From: Ashinkailepas kermadecensis
Taxonomy: Eukaryota; Arthropoda; Thecostraca; Neolepadidae
Length of the DNA: 64,000 nt
NCBI GenBank assembly: GCA_034440615.1
Contig: JAOTOM010004827.1
Coordinates: forward strand, 186,001 to 250,000
Reading direction: 5' to 3'
In this document: positions 35,597 through 46,390 of the stretch, piece after piece
Position numbering within the stretch: the stretch's first letter is position 1
Layout of the letters: every line of letters begins with the position of its first letter
Made by a program: the position numbers and the translations under genes
The notes under the pieces: generated by a model
Databases searched by the model: none
What the model was told of the DNA's origin: nothing
Seen by the model: the letters and a program-made list of their open reading frames with translations, nothing else

Positions 35597-38500
35597 CAGA
35601 TACCTAATTGCGAGCAAGGGCGAAGCTCGAGTCTCCTCCCGTATACGTGGTACACACGCAAAGTTATTAAGTAACAGCTTGAAGTAGCAATACAGAATTT
35701 CAAGTTTAACTTTTCTCACTGACAGCCAGACCTGCTCGGTTTAGTTTGCTATTTGTCATATTTCATCTCAATATATGACGTGAAGTACTCTCTCCATGTG
35801 TTCACGGTAAGGGGTTTGCGACAGTATTCTCCCGCGCGAACAGCTTACGATACACATCGCCCCGCAGCCTGCTCACTGGAGTCCGTTCCGAGTGGCGAAT
35901 TGGTCAAGTCGTTGGTTTGCAATACTGGGTCCCGAGATCAATCCTAGGCGGGTGACGCACTTCATGCATGCCATTCGCAGTGCAATTTGGTGAAGGCATC
36001 GCACCAAAAGTCACTTTAACTCTGTATCAATACTTGAAGGCAACACTCTAAAGCTCAAATAAATAAATAACTGCCATGACCGTATACACACTGAAGGGCA
36101 TACTGAAACCATTCGTGCAGGCGAATGTCAATAAATGATCCTGCCATGGAGCTCAATAAATGTAATTAAAGGTGACGACCCGAGAGAAACTTCCTGAGGG
36201 CCCAGGCAACATATTAAAATATCTTCAAAGAAATCAGACACATATATATATATATATATATATAGGTATTCCTTCCCTAATGATACCACCGTGACTGTAA
36301 AGTTCGAAGCGACCTGCCAGTCGATCCGTACGGGAATCGTAGGACCCCATACGGCCCCACTAGGATATCTTGACCAGAGGTGTGTTGGTCTCTTACCACA
36401 ACTGGCACCGTGCGGCAGGAGACCTCAAACTCCAGGACTCCGCCAAGACCGGAGGACGGACCGAGGGGGCGCGACTATCCTAATACAAGGGAGCGGAATG
36501 GTAGCTCAGGGGAAATTAGCCCACCTGCTCATCATAGGAAGGGTTGATGCTGCAGGGGAGGATGCGCGATATAGTCAGGGACGTTGACTGGGGTGGATAC
36601 TGAAATCAGAAGAGGGATGGAAGAGCACGTCTAGTATGGTTCCTCCCATTTGGTCGGAGCGGGTGTTTTGCAAGCAACTCGGTGCCCACTGGGCCATGGG
36701 GCACGCAATTCCCTCCGCCACGAAAAGGTCATGCCTCGTCGGGAAGCTGCCCGCTGGTATCTGCATTTCCGCAAAGCTCTAGTCCTCTCAGAAATCCGGT
36801 TTTGCATTCAACATAATTGCATATGACAATGAAGTCAACAAGAACTCATCTTTCACTTTAAAAGGCGTAGCAAAGCCAGATAAATAATTTTCTGCCGACA
36901 AAAATCGGTGTATCTGGGACTTGCTGATGACACAACGCGGACAGCCTGGCCCTACACGGCACCGGTTGCTTGAGGCAACAAGTGCGCCACCAGGGCAAAC
37001 ATTCGCCGCTGGCCCTGCCACTGTCCACTATGGCGGAAACGCTGGACACAACCTCATGGCGAGACCACTACAACTACGTTCCTCGGTCTCCACCCATGTA
37101 CCCGCCTAAGTCGTCCAGAGCCGTACCGTGCCAGGGAGATGATTTAGCTGCCAGCCGCCAATGTGATATGCTGCTCTGACATGGGAACTGTCGTCTGTGC
37201 CACTCTTCTGGTGACACCTGAGACGACACTGAGACACCTGAGACACCTGAGACGACACCTGAGACGTCTCTGGATGCGTCGCGCGCCCGACTGGAGTACT
37301 GCTCCTACTGTTCTTGGAAGTAGGGTGGATGAGCCATTTGTGTGGCTTTATTAACTACAACTGACATATTGTTCGTTGTTTGGACGAGACGCATTTATAT
37401 AGTCACAAGCTGAATGCGAATTGCTTTATGCCTGCCTGCCTGCGTGCCTGTACGCAGTGTTCCCTGATAACTGTTAATACATACGTGTTCTTCAGACCAT
37501 CTGAAATGGCACCTTGATAAATACTTGCTTAGAAGTCTAAAAATTGAGACCGCAGATTGAAAAAAGTGTCCCACCGGACGGCATGTAAATGAATTTCAAT
37601 AAATACTCCACCAGATAAAAACATGAATCGTCCTTTCGATAGCTGCACATGCATATGGAGTCAACTGCGTAATCTGATATCTTCGCGACTCCACCTTGGA
37701 ATATGGAACGAAAAAAAGGCATTGAACCTTACGTCTTGGTCCCGTGATATTTGTTCGTACAATGGCACCATATTGGCGTAGTGGCTTCATTGACCTCGTT
37801 TATATTGTGACTGTGCGCTGCAAACTTCAACTGCACCATGCGGAGATAAGCGAAAACATCCGATGTCGAGAGATAGGACAAAGGAACGGTGGATGGAAAC
37901 TTCCGCATCAAATACCGCATACCGCATCCGCGGTATTCGTGTCAAATGGAGGGGGCTGTAGAGGGCAAAACAGCACGTTGCTCACAGCCAACAGCCAGCC
38001 AAAATGTACCCTCAATGTAAAAGAAGGCATATGATGTCATATCTCAGAATATGTGATATCTCTCGCCGCGTATTTTTAAAGTTATGAATGGCACAGATAC
38101 ACTTGCGGCGCAACAAGCATCAAAGTACACAAACGAAGACACCATAACTACAGAAAAGCGGTATCGCCGTATGTAAAAAAGAACCTTTGACTAAGACGTA
38201 AAGCTGTATACATCATGTGTTTCCTTTTCCGAAGTTAAGCACCGCAAAGATAACCAGATTATACGGACAACCGCAAATACCTTTATCGCTATCAAGATGC
38301 CAACTGATGTACTTGATTTTCTGTCGCAAAAAGTGATTGAAATATTACCTTGCTTCAAGTTGGTGGACAACTGGACTTCCCTGCAATTCGATAATTCAAT
38401 TTAGCTAGCGAAACTTCTATTTCATCCGAGTAATTTTTCATCGTGATTTGACATTGTCTGAAAAAGACATTGCACATAAATCAATGGAACTAAAAAATGC

Positions 38501-41500
38501 ATTGCGTTTGACTCGACCAGATCCTCAAACACCTTCTCGGGGTGGGGGTGGGGGTCGATACATGCCCCTCTAATCTCCAAACTAAGCGTCGCACGAAAAC
38601 GAGAGGTGTCATCGGAAGGCGCTCGACGAGTAGGGACAGAAACCACCCCAATTTTTATGACTCAAAAAGTGACGTCATTAGGGGGCTGGCGTCATTTTTT
38701 GGGCTCTGGGGAGTTCATTTCGGGAAGATTAAAAAAATAAAATTATATCGAATCAGAACAGGAAGGCGAAGTCGACCATGGCCCTAAAATGTGTTCCCAC
38801 CTAAAAAATCAACATTATCCATTTTCGAAATCTTTAGCTTTCAATTTTCTTAAAATTTCATTTTTGTAGTTGGTACAGCAGACGGAGAAACGTTGCTTTA
38901 AGTCAACTTGCCCTCATAAAAAGTGCCTACTTTAGCCAAAATCTTCGATTTTAACCCTAATGGCCAAATATGCAAAACTAACAAGGCATCAAAAACGAGA
39001 AAAAAATCACAATTCCTCTCGTGCGTTTTGTTGCATCCCTAAAGATAAGCAGACGCTGAAAGCTTCATTCAAATATCCATCCGTTAAAGCATGACGACTG
39101 GTTGAACTTTTTTTTTGGAGGTGGCCTCACTTGACCTGACTAACTCGTTGACCATACATGACCTAACCTCAAAATTTTCCCATAACATGCCAAATTGATG
39201 TCGGAAAAGGTATGCAAAATTTCGGAGCACTACCGCGCGCCGTTCTTTCGCTGTCCACGAAGAACCTTGGGGGGCGGGAGCGCATATCAACCCCCTAAGA
39301 TGACGACGACGGTATCATACTTTAACCCACCATGAGGGGCGGGTTAAAGTATGATACTGAAAGTAGATAAAGTAGAGCAGAGTTCTGATGTGTATGCCAC
39401 TGCGTAAACCTGTGGTTTGTGTGGTTCTCAAAACCATTGCTGAAATCGGTTGGAAAAGCCCAGTTTAGCCACTTAGTGGCGAAATGTGGAACATAATTGG
39501 CTTTGTTCCGATTTCGTCCACTTCTATCCACTTGCGAGACTTAGCAAAACTGGAGCGTCAACATTTTTCTGTGAATTCTTGAAGATGGTTGCGACACAAC
39601 CCTATCCGAAGAGGATGTTCTTTTCCGCTTTGTTCTTCATTCACCATGCATGCAGACATTTCTACACACGAACAAATCACTGGAAAATACTTCCCTCTTA
39701 GAGGGATGTATTTTCCAGGCTGGAAGCAGATCAATTCTGATGACTGATCGCAATGTGCCGTGAAACGTCTCCATAATGTACATAATTACATACTCTACTG
39801 TTGACAAGTTTTAATTTTTAACGTTGGTCCATCTCATTTTAGCGTGTACCGGGTATTCACTTCCACCAGAAATGTTACCAGCTTTAAAGTCAACCGGACA
39901 AATGTACGTATGGCAGATGTACGCACGGCAGATGTACACACGCAAATGTCCACATACGCAAATGTACGTGAGCGGAAAAGCATGTATGTTAAATGCACAT
40001 AAGCGCTAATGTACGCAAACGGAAATGTACCTATGTACCACAATATGGACGCAAGCGTAAATGTATGTGAATGGAAAAGTACGTAAGAGGAAATGTTCGT
40101 TGATGCCTATGTATGGAAACGGTACCTTTGTGGTAATGTAAATTTGCCTTTACATACAATTTGCTCTCAAGCATTTTTTGCGGTTACATACATTTGCACC
40201 TGCGTACATTTGCGAGTACGTACTTTTGCGCTTACGCACTTTATTACTTATTTACGTACTGTGTTACTTAATTATAACTGCATTAACGTATATTTGTCAT
40301 ATGCACTTTTCTTTACACGTACATTTTCTTTCACGGACACTCAATGGCACAGCCAGGACTTTCGCAAGGGAGGCCCGACCACTCAAAATGCAATGAAACA
40401 GACAGCTTTCGGCGCGCTTCGTGAGCCGAAAAATGACGATTTTTTCGCGGTGAAAATATAAACATTTCTTGTTTGATCTAGTGTATTTTTGGTTGCTACG
40501 GGGGGAGTCGGGCCCCGGCACCCTCGGCTGCAACTCTGCTTGCATTTGCTCTTACGTTCTTTTTCATTTGCGTACATCTGCTATACGTACATTTGTCCTA
40601 GAATCGCACATCTGCCATACGTACACTTGCATACGTACATTTCCTTACGTACATCTGCTATATGTACATCTTTTCGTATATACATTTCTCCTAGAATTGT
40701 AAGTTTGTGCATACGTACATTTGCATATACGTACATCTGCGCTTACGTACATTCGCACATAAGTACATTTTCGTTTCTGCACGTTTGCGTTTAAATACAT
40801 TTGCTCTCACGTACATTTGCCAATTGCCATTGCACACATTTGTCCTAGAATCCCCTTAACACGCGCGTCGGAGGGCCTCCAATATAACGCGCACCGGAGG
40901 GCGCGGATTCGACCCCCTTAAGATCTCGGAAACTATTGAGCTAGAGACAAAAAATGTGAAGGGTAGATTACGGCTGTGGTGAACTCGCTTCAGTATAAAT
41001 TTCATGATCCTGGGCCTTCAGGGTCAAATGAGGTCGAGATCGGCCGCCACACCGCGCCGCCGCATCGACGAATCCTTTGACATTGAACGCTCGGCGGCCA
41101 GATGGCGGTCGACCCCAGGTATGTTGGTAGACTTTGCACCCCCGCAGTTTCTATATTTGTCAACGGATTTCGATTTTTCGCAGGATGCACTGACCAATTT
41201 TTTAACAGTCACAAAATTTAAATACAATATATCCGCCAGCTTATAAGATATCGTCGAAAAAAAGAGGGAGGGTAGGAATCCCCCTCCCCCATTCAGTGCG
41301 CGTGCTAATGGCACTAGACATAAATTTCAAGATTGAAGGACCAGCAGCGACTTATCAGCATGGATGGAATCTCCGTGCATCATGAGAGTTCTAGAATAAA
41401 GTGGGCTTCGTTTATCATCCCTTAGATTTAGGAAAATTTAACAGTAGGCTTATCGCTAGTTTTATTACCAGAACAAAACTGCCCACAAGCTAACCTAGTA

Positions 41501-44460
41501 CGAAAGCCTTCACATGGGATCAACGCCTGTTCAAATAAACTACCAGAATATGCTGGGAATTTTGGTGCATCTCTTAGCACCTCCAAGCGTGGCAAGGCGG
41601 ACCGCCGTATGACTATCTTAGTGGGACTATGATATTTTCTGTCGCAGGTTTTATAAGAGTTAGAGATACGTGATGCCGCAGTTAGCACTATGAAGCTTCA
41701 GCCAGCTTCGACTAATTTAAGTAGGGGTTAACTCGTGGAAACGAGTTCTAGTCATTGTCATGGAGGAAACTAAACTTAGCCTGCTTTTTGCTAAGCCTGT
41801 TGAAGGCTGCCCAGTCTGTTCTACTGTTTTTGCATTAGCCTTCACACACCTAGATAGACTGCATACAATGACATTTGCGGTCAATAAGCATGGCACATGC
41901 TATGGTAAGCATGGCTTTCTAAAGAGGTAAGATCAACTGAGTCAGATCAGGTCAGGTCAGGTCAGGGCAGGCCAGTTCAGGTCAATTCAGATCGGGTGGA
42001 GTCGGGATGGAACTAGTTAAATCGGATCATATCGGGTCGGGTTGTATCACGTGGTGTCGGACCTTGCATTGAAAAAACACTAGTTCCAGCGACACATACT
42101 GGACCTCGCAGCCCCAATGGGGAAACGACATTCCTGGCTTGTCAGGAATTAGTATTAATTTGGCCAGGTTGCGCAACAAGTTTAACATCGGCTTCCTTAT
42201 AAACAATAACAACGCCAGCCATGTGTAAAACCAAAGAGTGCGACGCAATACACTGCGAGACGGCAGGCACAAGCACAGCTTGCAAAATGACTGCAACAGC
42301 ATGCAGAGCACGCAGAATGGTAGTGGGCGCGCGTGCACGACATGGGACCACCATGCTGGCCAGGGTGCAGACACTTACCTGGCCCAGTGGGCTGGTCGCC
42401 AGGTGGCGTGCGCACGGTGCATGTGAGGACAGGCCGGTTGGACGGGGAGCGGATGGTGGAGTGGTGGCGGCCGGCCCGCCGCATACCTGTGCCTCCAGAC
42501 TGCGGCTGTGGCGGCGGCCCGACTCGGCCGAGTGGGGCGCCGGCGGCCACGGCGGCGCGCCGCGCGCCGCCCGCCGCCCGCTCAGCGAGCACGCCGAGCC
42601 GTGTCGCGTCAAACGGTGACTCGCCGGCTTGATGGCCGTCTCCTCGCGCCATTCGACGTCGGCACTCTGCCAGGTGGCGCTGCGCCTGCGCACGCCGGCG
42701 CGTCGCACTGCCGGGTCGGCGCGGCTGGCAGCAGGACACGGCGGCTCGGGCGCAGTCTGGGCCGGCCGTTTTGACCAGTCGGGCTCCTCCAAGCCGACCA
42801 GCGGTGGCGCGTCGCAGGGCCGGCTCAGCAGATCCGGCGACAGAGTGCGCGACAGCCGGACGGGTGGCTGGTGCGGGTACAGGGGCGCCGGAGCTGGAGG
42901 GGGCGGCGGCGCTGGAGACTTGCGGACGCGCCGCGACTGCTCTCCCGTCAGCGCCTGATCCAGCTGCCCGTCCCGGTAGCTGGTCAGCATGAAGCGCGCC
43001 TCCTCCAGCTGCAGGTCCCGCTGTTGCGGCTCGGCGCGCAGTCCAACGCGCAAAAAATCACGCAGCAACTGGGGGCAGGTGTCGGATTTGAGCGGCAACG
43101 CATGGCCGGCGCCGACTCGCTCTGCGATCTGGGCGGCGCTGAGGCCGTCCCAAGGTGGCCGCCCGTGCGCCATCTCCCAGGTGAGCGCGCAGAACGAGTA
43201 GACGTCGGCGGCGCGGCTCGGTATGCCGTCAGACAGCACCTCGGGCGCCAGCCAGTTGTAGAGCACGCCATCTGCGCGGCAGGCCAGCAGCCGCCGCTGC
43301 GGCCGCGCCGGCTCGCCCGGTCGCACGCGCAGCGCGTGCTCCATACAGCCGAGCTTGGCTCGCGAGGTGGTCAGCAGCTGGACGGCGTGGGATGTGACGG
43401 CGCAGTGCAGCCAGCCCGCGGCGTGCACGAACTGCAGCGCGCTGCACACCTGCAGCAGCACGTCAGCCGTGTCTCTCGGCGACATGTGCAGACCGCGCCG
43501 GTACCGGCAGTGGTGCAGCGAGCCCAGTGACACGCGCTCGAACACCAGCGCCAGACCATCCAGGTTCTCGGACGGGCAGACAGCCATCAGTAGCAGCAGG
43601 TCAGGGTGGTGCAGACGGCGCGTCGCCTCCAGTTCCGTGATGAGCAGGTCCCGGGTAGCGCCGGCCGGCGGCCGCTCCACCAGCCGGCGCACGGACACGG
43701 GCGCGCCCAGGTAGCGGCGCGCCGCCATCTCGGTGCCACCGCCGAGTGGATATCCTCGAGAGGCGGTGTCCGGCTCGAGAGAGCGTTCGGTGACCAGCGG
43801 CAGCAGCGCCAGCGCGCCGGCTGCCTCCGTGCCGCCGCCATAATACACGGCGCCGAATCCCACCGACTGCACCGAGCGCGTCAGCTCGGCCAGGTCCACG
43901 TCGGCGGCTGCACGCGGCTGCTCGCCGGGCAGCAGGCGGCGCAGCGCGGCACGCACGCCGCCGCCCGCCGAAAAGCTGGAGCTGCGCTCGAGCAGCGCCT
44001 CGCCACCGGACGACGTCATGGCCGCCAGCCGCGCCTTCTCGATCAGCTGGAGCACGCGGCGGCGACGTAAGGGGTCGTGTTGGAGGCGCGCCCAGTCGGC
44101 CGGCCGCCGTCCGGCCAGATCCTGCAGCCGCAGGTCTCCGCCACTCTGCAGGAGCCGACGCAACGGCTGCCGCCGGCCAGCGTAGCACGCCGCGTGCACG
44201 GCCGTGTAGCCTCCATCGCAGCGGGCGTTGGGATCGGCGCCGCGGCGCAACAGCTCAGCCACAGCCGCCTGGCGCGCCGAGAACGCCGCCGCGAACAGCG
44301 CCGTCTGGCCGGAGGCGTTGGCGGCGTCCACGGGGCAGCCGCGCGCCAGGCAGCGGCGTATGCGGCGCGGACGGTTGGCGACGGTGGCGCGGTGCAGCTG
44401 CTCCGTGAGCGGGTTGTCGCTGATGGGCTCCCCCAGCACGGCCGGAGGTGCCGTGTCCAT
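32259..44460 (-). CDS. TEX14: TEX14-like pseudokinase gene (3 coding exons, join of 44460-42379, 34796-34461, 33941-32259)
   Basis: Homologue of TEX14 (testis-expressed 14), a germ-cell intercellular-bridge protein with ankyrin repeats and an inactive kinase domain. The start at 44460 has a GCCACC-ATG-G context; an in-frame ATG 75 bases upstream has a weaker one. All three exons are open and all junctions are phase 0: donor CAG/GTAAGT at 42379, acceptor CTCGCAG/ before 34796, donor CAG/GTCTGA at 34461, acceptor GATTTCAG/ before 33941, stop TAG at 32261-32259. The predicted length of 694+112+560 = 1366 aa is close to the roughly 1500 aa of vertebrate TEX14. Residues about 18-113 are ankyrin repeats and about 194-495 the pseudokinase. 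The rest is Pro/Ser/Arg-rich. Further short exons in the 7.6-kb first intron cannot be excluded, and the 5' UTR exon structure was not resolved. Bridge function is inferred from the family. Confidence 0.85.
33205..33640 (-). repeat. coding minisatellite, ~39-bp unit (13 codons)
   Basis: About eleven imperfect 39-base units lie inside TEX14-like exon 3, each encoding variants of a 13-residue motif around SSTSTNGQ. Unit length is a multiple of three, so copy-number change would keep the frame. Units differ at several positions, so the array is not a recent expansion. Confidence 0.7.
34461..34796 (-). CDS. TEX14: TEX14-like exon 2 (Pro/Ser-rich linker)
   Basis: Open reading frame of 112 codons bounded by a plausible acceptor (pyrimidine-rich CTCTGCTCTCGCAG, exon starting at 34796) and donor CAG/GTCTGA at 34461. 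Both boundaries are phase 0, so it joins exons 1 and 3 without a frameshift. It encodes APRKPRFSPSPSSSASLTQL, then a stretch including MAELDMYDLLPAYSPG, then a proline-rich tail. No known domain is recognised. GC content and Pro/Ala/Ser composition match exons 1 and 3. Assignment to this gene rests on strand, order, phase and composition rather than on homology. Confidence 0.65.
35005..35230 (+). repeat. compound microsatellite (CGCA)n(CA)n(CATA)n(TA)n
   Basis: A run of four simple-repeat types lies in intron 1 of the TEX14-like gene. It ends directly at the first base of a tRNA-derived SINE. Confidence 0.97.
35231..35392 (+). mobile_element. tRNA-derived SINE, near full length
   Basis: The 5' part has a pol III A box (TGGTCTAGGGGTAAG) and a B box (GGGTTCGAATCTC), with a T arm that pairs GTGGG/CTCAC. 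The body ends with TAAAACCAATAACCAACC, a tail also seen in 5'-truncated copies elsewhere in the window. The anticodon arm does not fold as a normal 5-bp stem, so this is a SINE and not a functional tRNA gene. Confidence 0.75.
35430..35691. repeat. 262-bp near-perfect palindrome with (TA)n centre
   Basis: Arms of about 98 bp (35430-35527 and 35594-35691) are complementary with one visible mismatch. They are separated by about 66 bases of pure TA repeat. It lies in intron 1 of the TEX14-like gene and could extrude a cruciform. Confidence 0.95.
35882..36070 (+). mobile_element. second tRNA-derived SINE, AAATAAATAA tail
   Basis: A-box-like GAGTGGCGAATTGGTCAAG and B-box-like GGGTCCCGAGATCAATCC are about 30 bases apart. 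A unique body follows and then an AAATAAATAAATAA tail. The sequence family differs from the 35231 SINE. Confidence 0.65.
36071..39311. other. intronic/intergenic sequence, no gene supported
   Basis: Contains a short (TA)n at 36243-36264 and a small GAGACACCT tandem repeat at 37208-37270. A plus-strand open frame from ATG at 37030 (MAETLDTTSWRDHYNYVPRS) is only about 50 codons, has no recognised relative, and is not called a gene. Confidence 0.4.
39312..39357. repeat. perfect 17-bp-arm hairpin
   Basis: GTATCATACTTTAACCC at 39312-39328 is exactly complementary to 39341-39357, with a 12-base loop. No neighbouring gene explains it. Confidence 0.9.
39890..40850. repeat. inverted array of degenerate 12-13-bp units (CGCAAATGTACGT)
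   Basis: Left of about 40135 the units read GCAAATGTACGTA. To the right they read TACGTACATTTGCG, the complement. Copies differ by one to four bases. A MITE-like block (about 40342-40538) interrupts the right half. Confidence 0.85.
40342..40538. mobile_element. MITE-like insertion in the 12-mer array
   Basis: Begins CAATGGCACAGCCAGGAC and ends CTCGGCTGCAACTCTG, an imperfect inverted pair resembling the ends of the 44804-44999 element. Both share a TAGTGTATTTTTG-like interior (complement). No clear TSD. Confidence 0.55.
40968..41045 (-). repeat. dispersed ~85-bp repeat, copy 2
   Basis: Minus-strand match to 965-1055, with CTCATTTGACCCTGAAGG and ATCATGAAATTTATA in reverse. Confidence 0.6.
41046..42378. 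other. remaining intron 1 sequence of the TEX14-like gene
   Basis: Only a GTCAG-type pentamer run at about 41940-41975 stands out. The donor GTAAGT of exon 1 is at 42378-42373. No extra exon recognised. Confidence 0.5.
42379..44460 (-). CDS. TEX14: TEX14-like exon 1: ankyrin repeats plus pseudokinase domain
   Basis: This single 2082-base exon encodes residues 1-694. Ankyrin-type helices lie near residues 18-47, 51-80 (GQTALFAAAF, then RRGADPNAR) and 84-113 (YTAVHAACYAGR). The kinase-like region shows catalytic loss. The beta-3 lysine position reads VSVRRL (Arg258), the HRD loop is HCAVTSHAV (352-360), and DFG is replaced around GCM (371-373). APE (405-407) and DVYSF (419-423) are kept. This combination, together with MAVCPSENL and VFERVSLGSL, matches TEX14 rather than an active kinase. 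Residues 515-694 are proline/arginine-rich. Very high GC content separates the exon sharply from its AT-rich surroundings. One exon covering both domains is unusual for a gene that has many exons in vertebrates. Confidence 0.88.
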
Positions 44461-44803
44461 GGTGGCCGAGTCTCCTGCGGCACCGCACAACAGACTGCAT
44501 GTGATGCGGCGGCAGTGCAAGCGGCCCATCACCACATCAGCTTTACCCCGCGCTTTCTCCTACTGAAGCTTGGTGGGCAGAATAGCACAGTCAGTAGCAA
44601 CTCACTGAGGAAACATCAATAAAGCCATGCCATTAATCTTACCATGCTATAAGTCAACTTCGTTGCTATACCAAAACTGAAATGGTACTACCTAAATCAT
44701 GGGCGCTGTATAACCAATGCAGTTGATGCGCCCTAAAACCCTAATAACCAACCAGCACTACCTACATTTTGGTGTAAGAGCTCCATTGTAGATGTGCTGC
44801 CAT
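44461..44803 (-). promoter_or_regulatory. presumed 5' UTR/promoter flank of the TEX14-like gene
   Basis: Immediately upstream of the ATG (minus orientation) the sequence changes from GC-rich to mixed composition. Two acceptor-like CAG sites lie near 44500 and 44570, so a 5' UTR intron is possible. No convincing TATA box or initiator was identified. A 5'-truncated SINE tail sits at about 44702-44760. Confidence 0.3.
44702..44760 (+). mobile_element. 5'-truncated SINE tail, copy 1
   Basis: Carries GGGCGCTGTATAACC, then GATGCGCCCTAAAACCC and TAATAACCAACC, i.e. the conserved GGGCGC/GCGCCC hairpin plus the tail of the 35231 SINE. Minus-strand copies lie near 45453, 47380 and 49030. Confidence 0.6.
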
Positions 44804-44999
44804 CAGAGGCGCAGCCAATGGGACCGCTTCCCCTTAGCAACAAAAAATACACTAGATCAAACAATAAATTTGGAGAGTTCCATCGCGTTGAACCAAACAT
44901 ATTCGTTCGTTTTCATTTCAAAGACTGTCTTCATTTCGTTGCATTTCTTATTTATCGGACCTCCTAACAAAAATTATAATAATTATGGCTGCGCCACTG
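44804..44999. mobile_element. 196-bp hAT MITE
   Basis: Ends CAGAGGCGCAGCCAATGG and ATGGCTGCGCCACTG. Flanks GCTGCCAT (44796-44803) and GCTGCCCC (45000-45007) match at six of eight bases. Non-coding. Confidence 0.7.
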
Positions 45000-46390
45000 G
45001 CTGCCCCACTGAGTTAGTTGGATATTTAGGCCTTAGGGGAATCATGGCCATGTGGCGTCCAGTGTTTTCAAACTGATGAAAATAGACATGTATCAAGAAT
45101 ACCGGGACAAAATTGCCTTGCCCTCAGCATTATACTCATGAAATGAAAAGACAATGATTCAAAATGAAACACTTACCTAGGAAATACGGCTAAGAAACGT
45201 TGAACCATTAACGACCATGTTTTTGTATAGCAATCACTGCTTCCACATTCAGGGTCACTGATGAAAGCTAATAATCATGAACAATGCTCGTGGTTCGCGA
45301 GCATAACAAAGCAATTTTCACCGCATGCGCTGATCTTATAACGAGCCGTTGCCTTTCAAAGAATATCCAACAGCAAAAGAGGAAGCTTCAAACACGACCG
45401 TAATCGGTTATCCCAGGTCATCAAAATATCGATATCATCGAAGATCGTTAGTTGGTTAGTTATTTGGGTTTAAAGGTGCCTCGATCAAAATATATGATCA
45501 TTTAGCACCAGTCATCGAAGATAATTGATCTCAGATGATCTAGGATCTTTTCGAATATGGGACGAATTGTGGTGATGGGTGTGGGAGTTTAATATAACCG
45601 CCAGATTTACCATAGAAAAGTAAGATCGGCAATTTTTAGCAAAATTTAGAAAATGGGGCCCAGGATTCAACTTCATATCAGACATTTCCTATTGATCATA
45701 ACACAACGTGCGTCATGTTATTAGACTGGGAAGATCTGAAAGGACACTTAGTTCATTACTTTGTAAACACATGAGCAGTAGATTTGTCAAAATGTGCAAC
45801 AAAAAAACTTGCAAAATGTATCCACTGCCAACAAAATCTTACCATTAATCTTCCCATGAGATTAAATAAATAACCCCACTGGGGCATGCTTCTGATCAGT
45901 CACGAGATCTTGTGACAAACTGCACGATAGTTTTCGTGTTCCTTCTCTAGCCTGCTGTGTTTCGAATTGCCACGGAATCGCACCGAACTCTCCCATGCTA
46001 TTCGAAGGTGAGAAACTCAGCGATGAGATCTTATTACAATAGAAGAAATATACCCATATTCCCTTGAGGTTGCTTTAAAAAGGGTGTGTATGGAGCCAAA
46101 AATCAAAAGTAAGTAAATGGCCTTGGGTGGACTTGAAAAAGCCAGTGCTGTTAATTGGTTGCTGTAAGCAAAACAAAAATCATACTAGGAGCAAAACTCG
46201 GCTTCTGTGCAATTAAAATCCGATATTTAAAGCTAGCATTATGCTTACAGAAGCCTGTAAAAAGCTTCACTAGTCACCAGAAGCAACAGAGCTAAAGCTG
46301 TTTCTGTGACATGTTCCCAACAGATTGCTGAAATATTTAGCTGGACATGGATGGTGCCCTTTTACAGCCACTTTAGTGAGGTGACCACTC
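45000..46390. other. no gene; one diverged SINE tail
   Basis: A minus-strand diverged SINE tail lies at about 45453-45520 (TTAGTTGGTTAGTTATTTGGG). The rest is AT-rich with nothing supported. Confidence 0.45.

Noticed and set aside
37030..37179. Short plus-strand coding exon starting MAETLDTTSW
   Set aside because: About 50 codons, no homology recognised, and antisense to the TEX14-like intron. Not enough support.
42197..44188. Many long ORFs on the plus strand and other minus frames across the TEX14-like exon
   Set aside because: Very high GC content removes stop codons in all frames. Only one frame shows ankyrin and kinase homology.
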